Positions 11,904 through 23,352 of a DNA stretch of 64,000 nt are shown here, piece by piece (position 1 is the first letter of the stretch; every line of letters starts with the position of its first letter). Under the pieces are notes generated by a model, which was not told where the DNA came from, searched no databases, and saw only the letters and a list, made by a program, of their open reading frames with translations. The stretch spans positions 72,146 to 136,145 of the forward strand of contig QANZ01007348.1 in the NCBI GenBank assembly GCA_003254925.1, in the 5' to 3' direction. The position numbers and the translations under genes are program-made. This DNA comes from Chamaecrista fasciculata (lineage: Eukaryota > Streptophyta > Magnoliopsida > Fabales > Fabaceae).

Positions 11904-14900
11904 CTAATCTGAATCGGATGATAACTGAGGAGGACACAGTGCTGCAACCATTTTAGATAACATCTCTTCCATTTCCTCCAATTCTTCCCTTCCGAATCCC
12001 CAACTTTGAAGTAACTGTGATCCAAGTGCGCCTCGCTCAATTCCAAACCGGCGTAGGTTTTGCAATCTAGTCTCCAAGAAAGGTAAGACAGCACTGCTGG
12101 AACGTAATCTGGCCGCAATAGGGATTGAATGGACATCAACTGGTCCCTTCCGTGATGAGTCATTCATTTGACCATTAATCAGTTCACCATGCTCGCCAAC
12201 AAGGCTCCCAAATATGGATGGAAAAGGCAATGGAACAGGAAGGGGACAAAGAGCAGCAGACAAATGGCAAAACATAGGCCTTACATTGGCCCGCTCATAA
12301 GCAGCCTGAATTCTATCTTTCACTTCAAGCACGGATGCCCGGTGACCTTCTATTGAATCAAAACATTGGAAATGAGCTAAGGAAAATAAATTTAAGAACA
12401 CAATTTTGGTATAGCAAGTTAGCAACATAACAATTTGATGAACACAGAATAAAATGGGAAAAAAGATCGTATATAACCTTTTGAAAAGGCCAACTCACCC
12501 ACCCATGATTATTATGAATCTACTACACTTGAAATTTCTAAGAATTAATATCTTTAACGGACAAATTAAAAAATGCTCTGTAACTGTAAATGTGGAAAAA
12601 GAAAAAAATTGGATCTGTATATTATCGTTTATCAAGATGACCTTGCATGTTCTTAAAGTACCATTTTTCATTTCACAAATAATACGCTTAGTCCATATCT
12701 AACTTGGGCAATGTTTGGGAAATGAAAACTGAAGGAGAAGGGAAGAGAAAGGAAAATAATTGTGAGATCTATCTTTTATTTGGAAAGTTTAAAAATTGAG
12801 GAGAAAATAGTAAAGGATTTTTGGATTAATCCTCCATTATCCTCTTTCTTTAAAACTTTAAGATAACTTAAATTGGAGTATCATGAAGGTGTTAGCATAC
12901 AAACCAAAGGAAGAGATATGCGAATTAACCTTCCTTTCCCTTCTCTTTATTCCCAAGTATACCCTTCCATTTCTTCTAAGTCTCCAGAAAAATTTATAGT
13001 GAATTAGATAGATAATAATCCAGAGTTTGACAAACAAAAATAAAACTTCCAATTTCACAGCTACGAACAGCAGAATGTGTTGCAGATATTTCTTTGAATT
13101 GAGGTCTTAAGATTGGAGTGATAATAATTATGCAATTCCTTTTAACAAACTATGCACAAAGTGTTGATGTGGCTGCAGCTTAGTTGAAGGGCCCAACTTA
13201 AAGTCAAATTCAGAGGCAGCGGCATCAACACTTTGTTAATAGCAATTTTTTTCTCAGAAAGAAAAAAGTTGTCTAAAGATTGGTATATTGATGAGGATCA
13301 CTAGATCTTTGCAAGATACAACGAATATATAAGCACATACATAAATGAAGTTTGACTTCTTCAATTATGTGTGGGCTTCCACAGTCTCAGAATTCATATT
13401 TTGACAACCAACCAAAATCTTTGGTGTTAAGATAGACCGTGCTAAGAGAACTATGAGAGCACAGGCAATAACTAAAATGAAATAAAAGACTTGACACTTC
13501 CAAATCTATGTCTACAACTCAATCACAGTCTTGGGGTGGCACCCAGAGGGTTTCTTTTTTTTTTTTCAAATAAAGTTGTTGTCAACGAAAGAGTGAAAGA
13601 CCATTATGACTTATTAGGCTACACTGAAAGATGATTTTGTAATATTATTAAAATGTTAAAGGATGGAGTTCCACAAAGTTATTTAACCCTAACGTCTAAT
13701 ATCAGTTAACATGTTTGATTCCTCATATTTACAAAAAAGGTAATGCATATTTTTCACTTTTATTTTATCTTTTGCAGATAGAGAAATTGCTGTGCCCCAG
13801 ACCTGATTACTCGATAGGAAAAGATATCCTAAAATCCTCTCCTTTCTACAATTCACAGTTTTAGAAGGCTGACACAAGAAACAAAAATAAATATCTTCAA
13901 AAAACTTGAATAATTTATACCCGATGCAAAAGCTCCATGGACTGTCATGTATTCTACTGACTGCAAGTCTTCAACATCCTCTGTTATTTGTGGTGTCAAT
14001 GGCTGTAAATTCTCAAATAAAGACAGTTCATTCTCTCCTGAAATTCAGAAATAAGTTGAATTAAATACAGCTTTTATCATCAGAATTAACATAAACATTA
14101 TTCATATTTCCACCTGTCAAAGCAGGTGCTGGCATGGAAACATCCAAAATTGGCACCATATTCTGCCTTGCTTGCCCTGACAACATTTGTATGACTCCAT
14201 CAATATCCACAGCCCCAGAAACCGAAGATACATTTGATGTAGGCCCAAGTGGTGCCATTCGGAAAGGTACACTAATGGAGTGTAGAGCAGCAGCATATAC
14301 AGCACTTGAATGATAAGGCTTCTCATCCTTAGCGAGGAGAAACTTAGAAGCTTTACCTATTAAATTATATAAACCAGAAACTTAGCCCTGAATGAAGAAA
14401 CCAACATCAGAAAAAAGACCATAAAATTCGAGGTGAGCAATAACTCCCATTACCAGAAGGATGATTCATGCAGAAGCAAAATATAGAAAGCACAAGCTTT
14501 TAAAAGCGCATCTTATTTTCATATTTTGGTTTAGTTTCAATGGTGGGGACTGACTGTAATAGTTCAAGACAGTATCAGATAATAATGACTTTGGGTTATT
14601 ATGATAAGACTGAGGATACAAGGTTCGTTTCTGTTATTATCTTTCTAGGTCTTGAGTTAGGCAGTTAGTTATGTCCATGGGCTTTAGTCTCAAGGGTCCA
14701 CCAAACTCAATATTCCAATATTCTAAATTTAGCAGGTGCCTCCATAATTTCCAGCACCAAACAGCCAAAGATTCAAGTCTTGATACCTCTTGTATTGCTT
14801 CCATCTTCTCAACACACATTAATAGAGCTTTAATGCCCAATTTTCAATCCATTAACTCACCCAGAAAACCCTTAATTTTATCTGTTGAATATGAAGTTTT

Positions 14901-17900
14901 CTGCTATCCTACTTCAAATGGTTGAATTCTCTGTCATTGTATATTTTAGATCATGAAGATTCTTACTTGTATTTAAGAAGGGCAGACCAACAGGCACAAT
15001 TAGTTTAGAGTATGATGATAATCTTGAAAATGATACTGCATCATGGAGATCCCGAGAGATTGTACGCTTCTTGCTCCGAAGACTTGTGTGTGAACCTGGA
15101 CCATGAACAGCATACAGCAAAACAGGAGTGTTCGTGTATTCGTCTACAAGATTCTCTAAAAACTCCACAGCAACAGCAGAGAAACCTCCTGAATCATCAA
15201 CAATGAACTGAATCCCCTGCAAAATTTAGAGATATTTTTAGGCACATCAAACAGAAATAAATTACTTCTTAGAACCTAATGGTGGCTACAATAAAAACAT
15301 ACATCTGTGAGGAGCTTCCAAATATTAGTACTATCATATCATTTATCTGCAAAAACCTCATGACAAAGTTTACAAAGCTGAAAAAGAAAGCATAAGATCC
15401 ATAAAAAGTTTAGATAGCCAATCACAAAGTTTACAAGTTTATGGAATATAGAGTTCATAATAATATGCATGAACTGGTTAAACAGACCAAAATAAAATTA
15501 TATCCTGAATGGGAATGGAAATTAAAACTTCAATTTCGAAAGGACCTTATGGAAAATGAAAACTTGAATACAAATTGAACATAAACTTAAAGGTAAATGC
15601 CAATTCCGAAAATGCTAGACTTGCACTCAATATAACTGCTTCCATTCATTGCTTCACATCAAGGATTAAAGATACATGAGGAATATCCCACAAACCCAAT
15701 GATGGATCAATTAACAGAAAATATTCAAGTAAAAGTATACACCTGTATATGGTCACACTCTTCAACAAAAAATCGAAGCCTGTCACTGATTTCTTCCCCT
15801 TGTGAAGCCCAAGCAAAAGAATCCCTTCCAATTCCATAATTGTTAAATTCCTCAACATCCATCCAAACTCCACTTAACTCATACAGACTCTGGGGGTGAT
15901 AATGTACTTTTGAGTAATCTGTCCAAAATTGTACTTCATTTTCTAGTGATTCAATTATATCCTTGTCTTGATACACTCTATGGGAACTGCTACTCCCACC
16001 ACTGATCTCATTTCCCATATTCAAATTTTCCTCTTCTTCATAAAGACTTTGCAAGAACAAATTCTTTTTGTGACGTTCAGATGCATGGGTGGAAACCTTA
16101 CCGGCCCTGCAATTGGTCTATTCGCTTAGCTAAGTTACATACAGTGGTGAGAAGGGTAGAGCAGATAAGAATGTTTGAGACAAAAATACTGAGAAGTTAA
16201 CCACGAAATTAAAGATTTAAACATTTACGGTTTCAGAAAACATTTCAACAGTTGAATATATTATCTATCAGGATTTCACCTGATCAAAGAGTAAACGAAA
16301 GCCAAATATCAGTACAAACATGTTGTGTCAGAATATATGAAAATTTACCATGTCCAAAAGAAAATTTCCAATACTGCATTATAGCAACTAGAACTAGGCC
16401 ATGGCCACTAGCATAGAAAAATAGCCAAAAAGATCTCACCAGGTCACATTTGATGCTGTGGGTGCAACCTCATTATACAATGTACCACATGAACTCATAG
16501 ATCCAAGGGACCCTGAAATAATAAATAGTTCCAATCAATAAACTATTAGACAAAATTATATGATTATTCATATCTGAACTAAGTTGCAATAGGCACACAG
16601 AATCATACTGAAATCAACAGAATGCGTGATGGTTGCAATCAAACTAATATCCATGGTTTTAACTTGCAGTTGCACAATGACTGTAGGATATTGCAGAAAA
16701 ATGCAGCCATAGCAAACTGCAATTGCAGCCAGATAAAGTAGTGGAACCCACTGCGGCAACAGTATTGCAACTTTGCAGTCAGCAAACTGCAATTAAGCTT
16801 ATTGTTGATACACAAGTAATGTATTGTTTTTTCTTCGACCACATAAGAGGTGGCATGTCATGTAAAACCTTTAAATATGTGGGAATCCCACTGTAAGTGA
16901 GCATCTCAAAATTTCCTTTATGACAACCAACAATCTCAGAAAACTATGCACCACCAACAGCCATATATATACCTTAATTATTTTAAATTGCAGTAAATAT
17001 CACCAATCGTACCAGAATAAGAAAATAAGTTTCCGGCTACTTTCAGCAACAAATAAAAAAATAACTAAGTTACCAAACCAAAAAAAAAACTAAGGTTTAA
17101 CCACATCACTCTAGCAATTATCATGTTTTACATCTTCTTTTTACCATTTTCCTATCGGATAAAACTTATATCAAGTTCCATACATCCTTGCTATCAAGTT
17201 CCACCAATCACAAGTCTTGATTACATTTTCTCTCTTCAATGATTGGTTATACAAAAAGTGGTGTTTAATATTCTCTCTCTATCATGATTGGTCAAATATA
17301 AAATTTTTGCCACGTGTCAAATATTGATTAGAGAACTTGATAGCAAGGATGCAGGGAACTTGATATAAGTTTTGCCCTTTCCTATCAGCTTAATATGCCA
17401 AGCTGATCAGCTGTCAGCATCACAATCTCAAAACAATTGCTAAAATGCCTTAACTCGAAACACCATTTCCCTATATATTTTTTTAAATTATCCATCTAGT
17501 TGCTCATTCAGAAGAATTGACAATCGAATCATATTTATCAGCATCACATGTTTCCTACCAATATTAGCGGCGCCAATTTAACTATCACTAATGCCAACAA
17601 TTTGGACCAATATCAGGTAATAATGTAAAATGACACTGATCTATTTCTTTTACAAATTATATACCTTTCAAATTAATTGAAACTAGACGAGGAGAATACG
17701 TAAGGATGCCCTGCATATATTCAAGCAACAACAGTGTAAGCACAAAAATAAACATTTAATGAATAAAGTGACTGAAGCTACTTTTGAGCCATCTATCTAC
17801 AAGGATACCACAAGAACAGTTGCAAGAGTCCAAATGTGTCATTTATTTAAATCTTCTACAGTTCCTGACAACTGATAGTCTTGTACTTCTAAGCAATAAA

Positions 17901-18862
17901 AAACCAGAGAAAAAAATGTTAAACAACAATCCAAACACGAAAAGTAGCACCTGTTGTGTCTCACCACTACGGTAAAGCACATCCATGTTAAGATCCTGAT
18001 TCTTGAAGATTGGATCACCTTGGGGATCCCCGGCCAGCCCCAACAACTCATCCTTTATAATTGAAGGCATGAATGAAAAATTAAACAATGAACAGTGTCA
18101 AAGCACTTTTACTCAGTGGTGCAAAAAGTCAATTGTGAGAAAAGCAAAGACGATTTCTCAATTGATAATGAAGCAAAATATTTCAAATAAAACATAATGG
18201 CGAGAAGAAGGCTAATATAATGTGAACAAAAAATGTACCAAATTCATCAAATCCAACTGGAGTTCATAAATTAAAGAACAAACTGATAAAAAAAAGTAAC
18301 ACAACTGGAATGAAATGCTTGTCTAACTGTATCTGGTCTCTGAATAGTCAATATGCCATAATTTTTGTAACAAAGCAAGAAGCTATTTTGTTTACGAAAA
18401 CAAATTTGAGCAAAGACGGTTAAAATCTAGGGACTTTGAAGAAATTAAGCAAGCAAGCATGGAACACGGATACATGCCCTCCAGAACAAGTATTCCTTGA
18501 CAAGCGACATTTTTGCAGCAACGAAATATAAAGGAGAGTTTCGAAAGGAAGAGACCAGAAGAAGATGGGCAACCTCGATTGGAGCCGACAGAACCCTATT
18601 AAGAAATTTGTGACAAAACAAATGAATTGTAGATTCTTTTTCCTTCCTTCAGCAAATTTACACATATAGAACCAATCAAACATAAGTTTAGAAAAAAAAG
18701 ATTTTTCGTGAGACTAAAAAAGAAAGGGAAAGAGCTTGAGAAAGGAGCAGGAACAGAAATAAACGGGCATGAGTAAAATTGTATTGAAACCTGAAAGTTC
18801 CAGAAGTGAGAACCGATGAAGTTTGCATAATCGCCAACTTGGATAGTTACAATTTCTTTCAT
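11904..18862 (-). CDS. MSTO1: Misato/DML1 homologue (tubulin/FtsZ-like)
   Basis: Homologue of Misato, linked in animals and yeast to mitochondrial distribution and cytoskeleton, and in plants annotated as Misato segment II plus tubulin-like domain. Nine exons on the minus strand: 18791-18862, 17951-18052, 17665-17710, 16440-16512, 15743-16106, 14967-15216, 14114-14356, 13921-14037 and 11904-12349. All have GT-AG borders and consistent phases and give 570 aa, close to the Arabidopsis protein (about 560). The N-terminus MKEIVTIQVGDYANF and the FWNFQDELLGLAGDP junction are family hallmarks (residues 1 to about 115, Misato segment II). The tubulin-like part follows (about 160-350), and LPVPLPFPSIFG lies in the last exon. 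An in-frame ATG 12 codons upstream (18898) is possible, but homologues start at 18862. In Arabidopsis the neighbour is HHO5, as here. Confidence 0.94.
13156..13236. repeat. Short hairpin in a Misato intron
   Basis: ACAAAGTGTTGATGTGGCTGC (13156-13176, 21 bases with two mismatches) pairs with 13216-13236 across a 39-base loop, inside the intron between the last two Misato exons. It could be a very small MITE. No known miRNA sequence is recognisable. Confidence 0.55.
17157..17377. mobile_element. Mutator-type MITE in a Misato intron
   Basis: Ends GGATAAAACTT and AAGTTTTGCCC are the tips of inverted repeats of about 45 bp (39 of the 41 bases at 17161-17201 match 17333-17373). The 9-mer TTTCCTATC flanks both ends directly (17148-17156, 17378-17386). 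A 9-bp target duplication with GG-starting long terminal repeats is diagnostic of MULE-derived MITEs. It lies wholly within the intron between exons 3 and 4 and leaves the splice sites intact. Confidence 0.8.
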
Positions 18863-19514
18863 ATTTCCTGAAGCGGAAAATAATGAGCGATGATTCACTT
18901 GAAAACTTAAGGTAGTATTACATAATCAGAACGGAATAAGACAATAAGTAGCTTTCACTTGCCGTAGGTTAAGCAGAGCAGCGGTTAACAGTCCCGGCTT
19001 ACTTCAATGTTTTTGGCGGCAACAGTGGTGACTATACTTAGAGAAACTTGCTCAGAATGAAAACAGGACTCTTACGTTTTAGGCGTCTGTGCATTTGCTG
19101 TGTGGTAGGGAGTCGATAGGCTTTGTTTTACTTGTTTCCCTTTTCGCCTATCTGATGGGCTCCTTTTTTCCTTGGCCCAAAAAATGGTTTGGGCCTTCTT
19201 GTTGCTTTTTTCTCTTGTAATGACAAAAAAAATTCATTTGAAATTAATCAAGCTATAAAGGCCAAAAAATTCTATTTTGGTCCCTAATATTTAACCTGAA
19301 TTATGTTTTATTCCCTAATATTTTTTTATTCTATTTTAGTCCTTAATATTTTCTATAAGTTTCATAATTGATCCATAAAAGATGACTAGTTTATCACAAT
19401 TTGTAATATACTAATATCTTAAATATTACTTATTTACGTTATTAAACTTTTTAGTGCTGCCCGCTCACTAATTGAGATTTAACTTGGATCACATATTTGA
19501 CTATAATAAAATAA
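18863..19514. other. Misato 5' region
   Basis: Presumed 5' UTR and promoter of the minus-strand Misato gene. No other ORF of interest. Confidence 0.5.
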
Positions 19515-20023
19515 TGGTAAATAGAAGGTCCCTATGGTTTGACCCATTTACAGAAAGGTTCTATGTGGTTTAAAAAGTGATAAATAAAGGCATGTGGTTT
19601 GCACCGTTAACCAAAAAGAGTCCTGGGGTATATTTTCGTCCAAAATTTGATAGAAATATTGGCTAAAATATTATTTTAAGACCCTAACTATTAATTTTTA
19701 TGTGTTTGACTCCCTATTTGTATGAGAGAATGACTTTGACACAAAAAAAAATTTCATAGTAATAGTTAGAGTCTTAATATAGTATTTTAGCTAAGATTTC
19801 AGTCAAATTTCATACAAATAGGGAGTCAAACGCATAAAAATTAATGGTTTGGGTCTTAAAATAGTATTTTAGCTAAGATTTCCGTCAAATTTTGAACAGA
19901 ATAATACCTCAGGACCTTTTTTGTTAGCGGAGTAAACCATATAAATTATTTACTACTTTTTAAATCACATGAACTCTTATTGTAAATAGACTAAATCATC
20001 AGGGACCTTCTATGTAATTTACC
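19515..20023. mobile_element. Inverted-repeat element (MITE-like)
   Basis: GGTAAATAGAAGGTCCCTA at the left end is mirrored by AGGGACCTTCTATGTAATTT at the right end. Internal segments around 19670-19720 and 19850-19900 are also mirrored or repeated (for example the GGAGTCAAAC motif). Ends with GTCCCT phrases recur in other plant dispersed repeats. No coding capacity. Confidence 0.65.
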
Positions 20024-21769
20024 CATAAAAGAATTCTTAGCAAAAATAATTATATTTACAATAATTCAAATCTAATATCTTACTTAAATATTGCTTACCA
20101 ATTAGACTAATCCTACATCATCTCTATTGAAGAGATATTTCTTCTCCCATTCTAATTTCACTTAATTTTGTCAGTTTATCAACTATAAATTAGTAAAAAA
20201 AAATGATATGATTACAAAATATCAACAGTAACTAACAAAATGTCTAAAAAGAAAAATTATCCTTTTAGACATTTTGTGGGATTTTGTAAAATTACTTAAA
20301 TACTATCAGTAATAAATATCAGTAATTTAGTAAAATTACTTAAATACTATCAAGAATGGGATTTTGTGGGACACGAAATATAATCCCCATTTTGAGTATC
20401 TTCCAACTAAATGCCGAAAAAGAAAAATTATCCTCATCCCTCCAATGGAAAAAAAATTCCTGCATCTAAAGCTCCCAACAAAAATTCTCATATATGAAAA
20501 ATATTTGTGATCTCTAATGAGAAAGATTTTGCCGTGGCCAATGTTGCATAAGCAACAGAAAAAAAGGGTCAACGAATAAAAATTGACTTCTGACCTCCGT
20601 AGGTGACAAAAGTAAACACACGCCTAACGTATGCTGATATAAAGATTATTAATAAACTCAAGCATGTATTATCATTTGAAATCGTTGCTTTTGTTTAATG
20701 TACCTAAATCTTATGTGGTCCACGCAAATCTTCGCAACGGATCCAATGATCCATGACTTCGTAGTGATCTTAAATCTTGTAGACTAAATGCTTATTGAAG
20801 CATTTATTTTTGCAATTATCTTAGCTGTTGATAGGGAGGTTGGTAGGTGAACGAATGCTTCTAAGATGGGGATAATTTAGAAAATAACTCTTAGATATTT
20901 AATAAATGATGGAATTATAGGTTAGGAATGAACGGAGGTTTTTTTAAAAACAAAGTTCTATTTGTCAGCAAGCTCAAAGTTTTCTGTTTTTAATAATATC
21001 CAAGGGCTAACTTATCTGTACTCGCCCCTTACTTTAATACTATTAGGAAGTAAAAAATACAATTATTTCTGAGCATGTAATATAATAGAATATAAAACAA
21101 ACCAACCTTAAGATCCAGCCAAAATGCTGAAAAGTGAAAGGCATGCCTAAATAAGATATTGAGGTTGAATTTGTCAATGCTCCCACTCAATCATGGATGG
21201 TAGAGACAAAATTGTTTAACAGCTTATGATTCATGAAGCAGATAACCTAGTACGCTGCGTTGGATTCTTGAAATTGACTAGAATTATAAATCCTGAGACG
21301 GAACTGTAAAAAACTGTACTAAACAAATAGAAAAGGTTGTTGCATTGATCACACAACGACTAAAAAGGATCTTTTTTTTTTCCAGGTGGATTCAGTGCTA
21401 GCATTTGCACAAGAAAGCCAAGCCTGAATCTGAGAGTCAGATATTAGAGCACTAACAGAAGAAACAGAGTCAATGTATGGAACTCAGAATAGTATCACAG
21501 GACTAGCGGGTGATATTGTTGCTACCTACAATTTAAATTGGTTACAACAAAAACCTCTTTAAAAATAGAGGAAGAAAACTGGTCAACCCTGCAAAATTTC
21601 AACTGCTATCTCCAAAGCAGAGTCTCAAATCAAAAACACCGATTCCGATCCCTTCCATATGTTATATATATATATTATATGTGCTGTATTATTTTTTCTA
21701 TCTGCTGTCAGATTCTGGGTCTGGGTCTTGGTCCATTATTTACCTGCCAAACTTAAAAGAATCTTCAAT
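20024..21769. other. Intergenic spacer between Misato and HHO5-like genes
   Basis: AT-rich. Short repeated phrases near 20290-20350 (AAAATTACTTAAATACTATC twice). No gene seen. The right end should contain the HHO5-like 3' UTR. Confidence 0.55.
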
Positions 21770-23352
21770 TTATGACAATTCATCCCCACCTTTCCAACTA
21801 TGGCAATCTGATTTCTCATCTTCTTCGCCATCTCCAGAGCTTGAAAGACCCTTAGTAGAACCTCCTAGAAGGAGAGGACCTTGTGGAGAAACAGACTCTG
21901 ATAAATTCACCTTTGATTTATCTCCACATTGATCCTCCACCATCCATAACCCATGATGTCCTTGCTCAATTGAGGAACCAGGATGTCTTCTAACATGAAG
22001 CCTGTACTTCTGCACAAGCCACGGATTTCACGTTTTAGGTCATCAGGAACATAAGTACACAACACAACAAAAGTGTAGAAAAAACAAATGAAAGGGACTA
22101 ATACACTTCTAAAGAATAAAGTGGGTAAATTAGATTTTAAAGGATTAAATTGTGAATTGGTATATCTTTTCAAAAACATCAAATTGTATATTAAAAACTT
22201 ACTTGCAAATGGCTTTTCACCTCATCATTTGTGAGGCCTTCCACATGCATTAACTCTCTTATCTGTTTAGGAGTAGCTACTGCATATTAAAAAGAACAAG
22301 TCTTTCATTACAACTCATGAGGGCTTATCCAGTTGGTTCAATTCTAGAAATTTTCCCAACCCAATATAGTGCATAGTAATAGTAATAGTATAGCCTGTCA
22401 GCTAAATTATACCTTGTGCTCCTCCGAGTTGTTGAAGAGCGTCAACGAAACGCCGGTGAAGCTCCGGCGACCAGCACCGCCGTTGTTTCCTTGGATTCTG
22501 TTGCAAATGCTGCGGGTGCACATCGACCCGACCCGTAACGAAAGACGGACCCGACCCGTTTCTGATACCATTTCTGGGATTCAGTTCAGACGCTGGGGTC
22601 ATCAAGCTAAGGCTAGGAACTTTGGAAATTTCTTTGTCTTCTTTCATCATCACTTGCTTTGCCATACTCAAATTTGCACTGAAGGGTATAAATGCCCCTC
22701 CTCTGTTTTTCAGATTCCGTGACTTAATGGGATTCTCAGGTACCGACCGATCATCTTCACTCCTCTGCGATTATCGACAGAAATTAGTTGTTCTCATCTA
22801 CGGAAAATTTGCAATATTTTCTCTTAATATGAAATTTCAAAGAAAAATTGGGAATTACCAGTTTGGTTTCAGCGCTCCAAAGTTGAGCAGAGCTCATCCA
22901 GTTCTTCTTGTCGCGGCTATCATCTTTTTCCATAGTCAATAGTAATCCACTTTCTCCAGAATTTGCTTTCAGAGGAATGAATCCTTCAATCTCGGGTCGA
23001 TCTTGCATTTCCACACACCGCACTTTTTCCTCCTTCAACCTCGTTACAGCTGCAAAAAAAATATATATATCATCAACCAAGAAGAAAAAAAACAAAAACC
23101 ACAATTAATTAAACCATAAAGGAATTCTGGAATTGTAGAGAATTAGAAGCTACCGTCGTTTACGAGGAGCATGCAGAGGGGAAGTTCGCGTTTAAAAGCT
23201 TCGATTTTCTTCATTTCTTCTTCCAATCTTTTGACGAAGTCGTCAAGCATGGTTAATTTCTGGTACTTGTCTCTGCTGCGAGAAACCTCAGCGAGAAACT
23301 CAGAGATAGTTTTGGGAACGAAGGGCAAACTCAAATCCAAGCTCAAGTCCAT
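21770..23352 (-). CDS. HHO5: HHO5/UIF1-like GARP (NIGT1-HHO family) transcriptional repressor
   Basis: Nuclear DNA-binding protein of the NIGT1/HRS1/HHO group, repressors linked to nitrate and phosphate responses; Arabidopsis HHO5 (UIF1) also acts in floral meristems. Five exons: 23154-23352, 22859-23049, 22413-22764, 22203-22279 and 21770-22009, giving 352 aa with all phases consistent. The N-terminus carries an EAR-type repression motif (LSLDLSL, residues 3-9). A coiled N-terminal hydrophobic domain specific to the group follows (about 14-65, with [11 protein letters not shown]). The single GARP/MYB-like domain is at about 226-281, with [16 protein letters not shown], the [15 protein letters not shown] junction and the SHLQKYR signature split over exons 4 and 5. 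It lies beside Misato on the same strand, as in Arabidopsis (At4g37180/At4g37190). Confidence 0.93.

Noticed and set aside
11546..12163. 205-codon minus-strand ORF
   Set aside because: It reads the last Misato exon in another frame and then runs through a poly(F) stretch created by the A run and Ns.
12712..12965. Possible MITE with GGGAAGAGAAAGG / CCTTTCCCTTCTC ends in a Misato intron
   Set aside because: The mirrored ends are simple purine/pyrimidine tracts and could match by composition. No target duplication found.
17063..17094. Additional tail-only insertion (AACTAAG flanking an A run)
   Set aside because: Only 7 bp of duplication in A-rich sequence; not distinguishable from chance.
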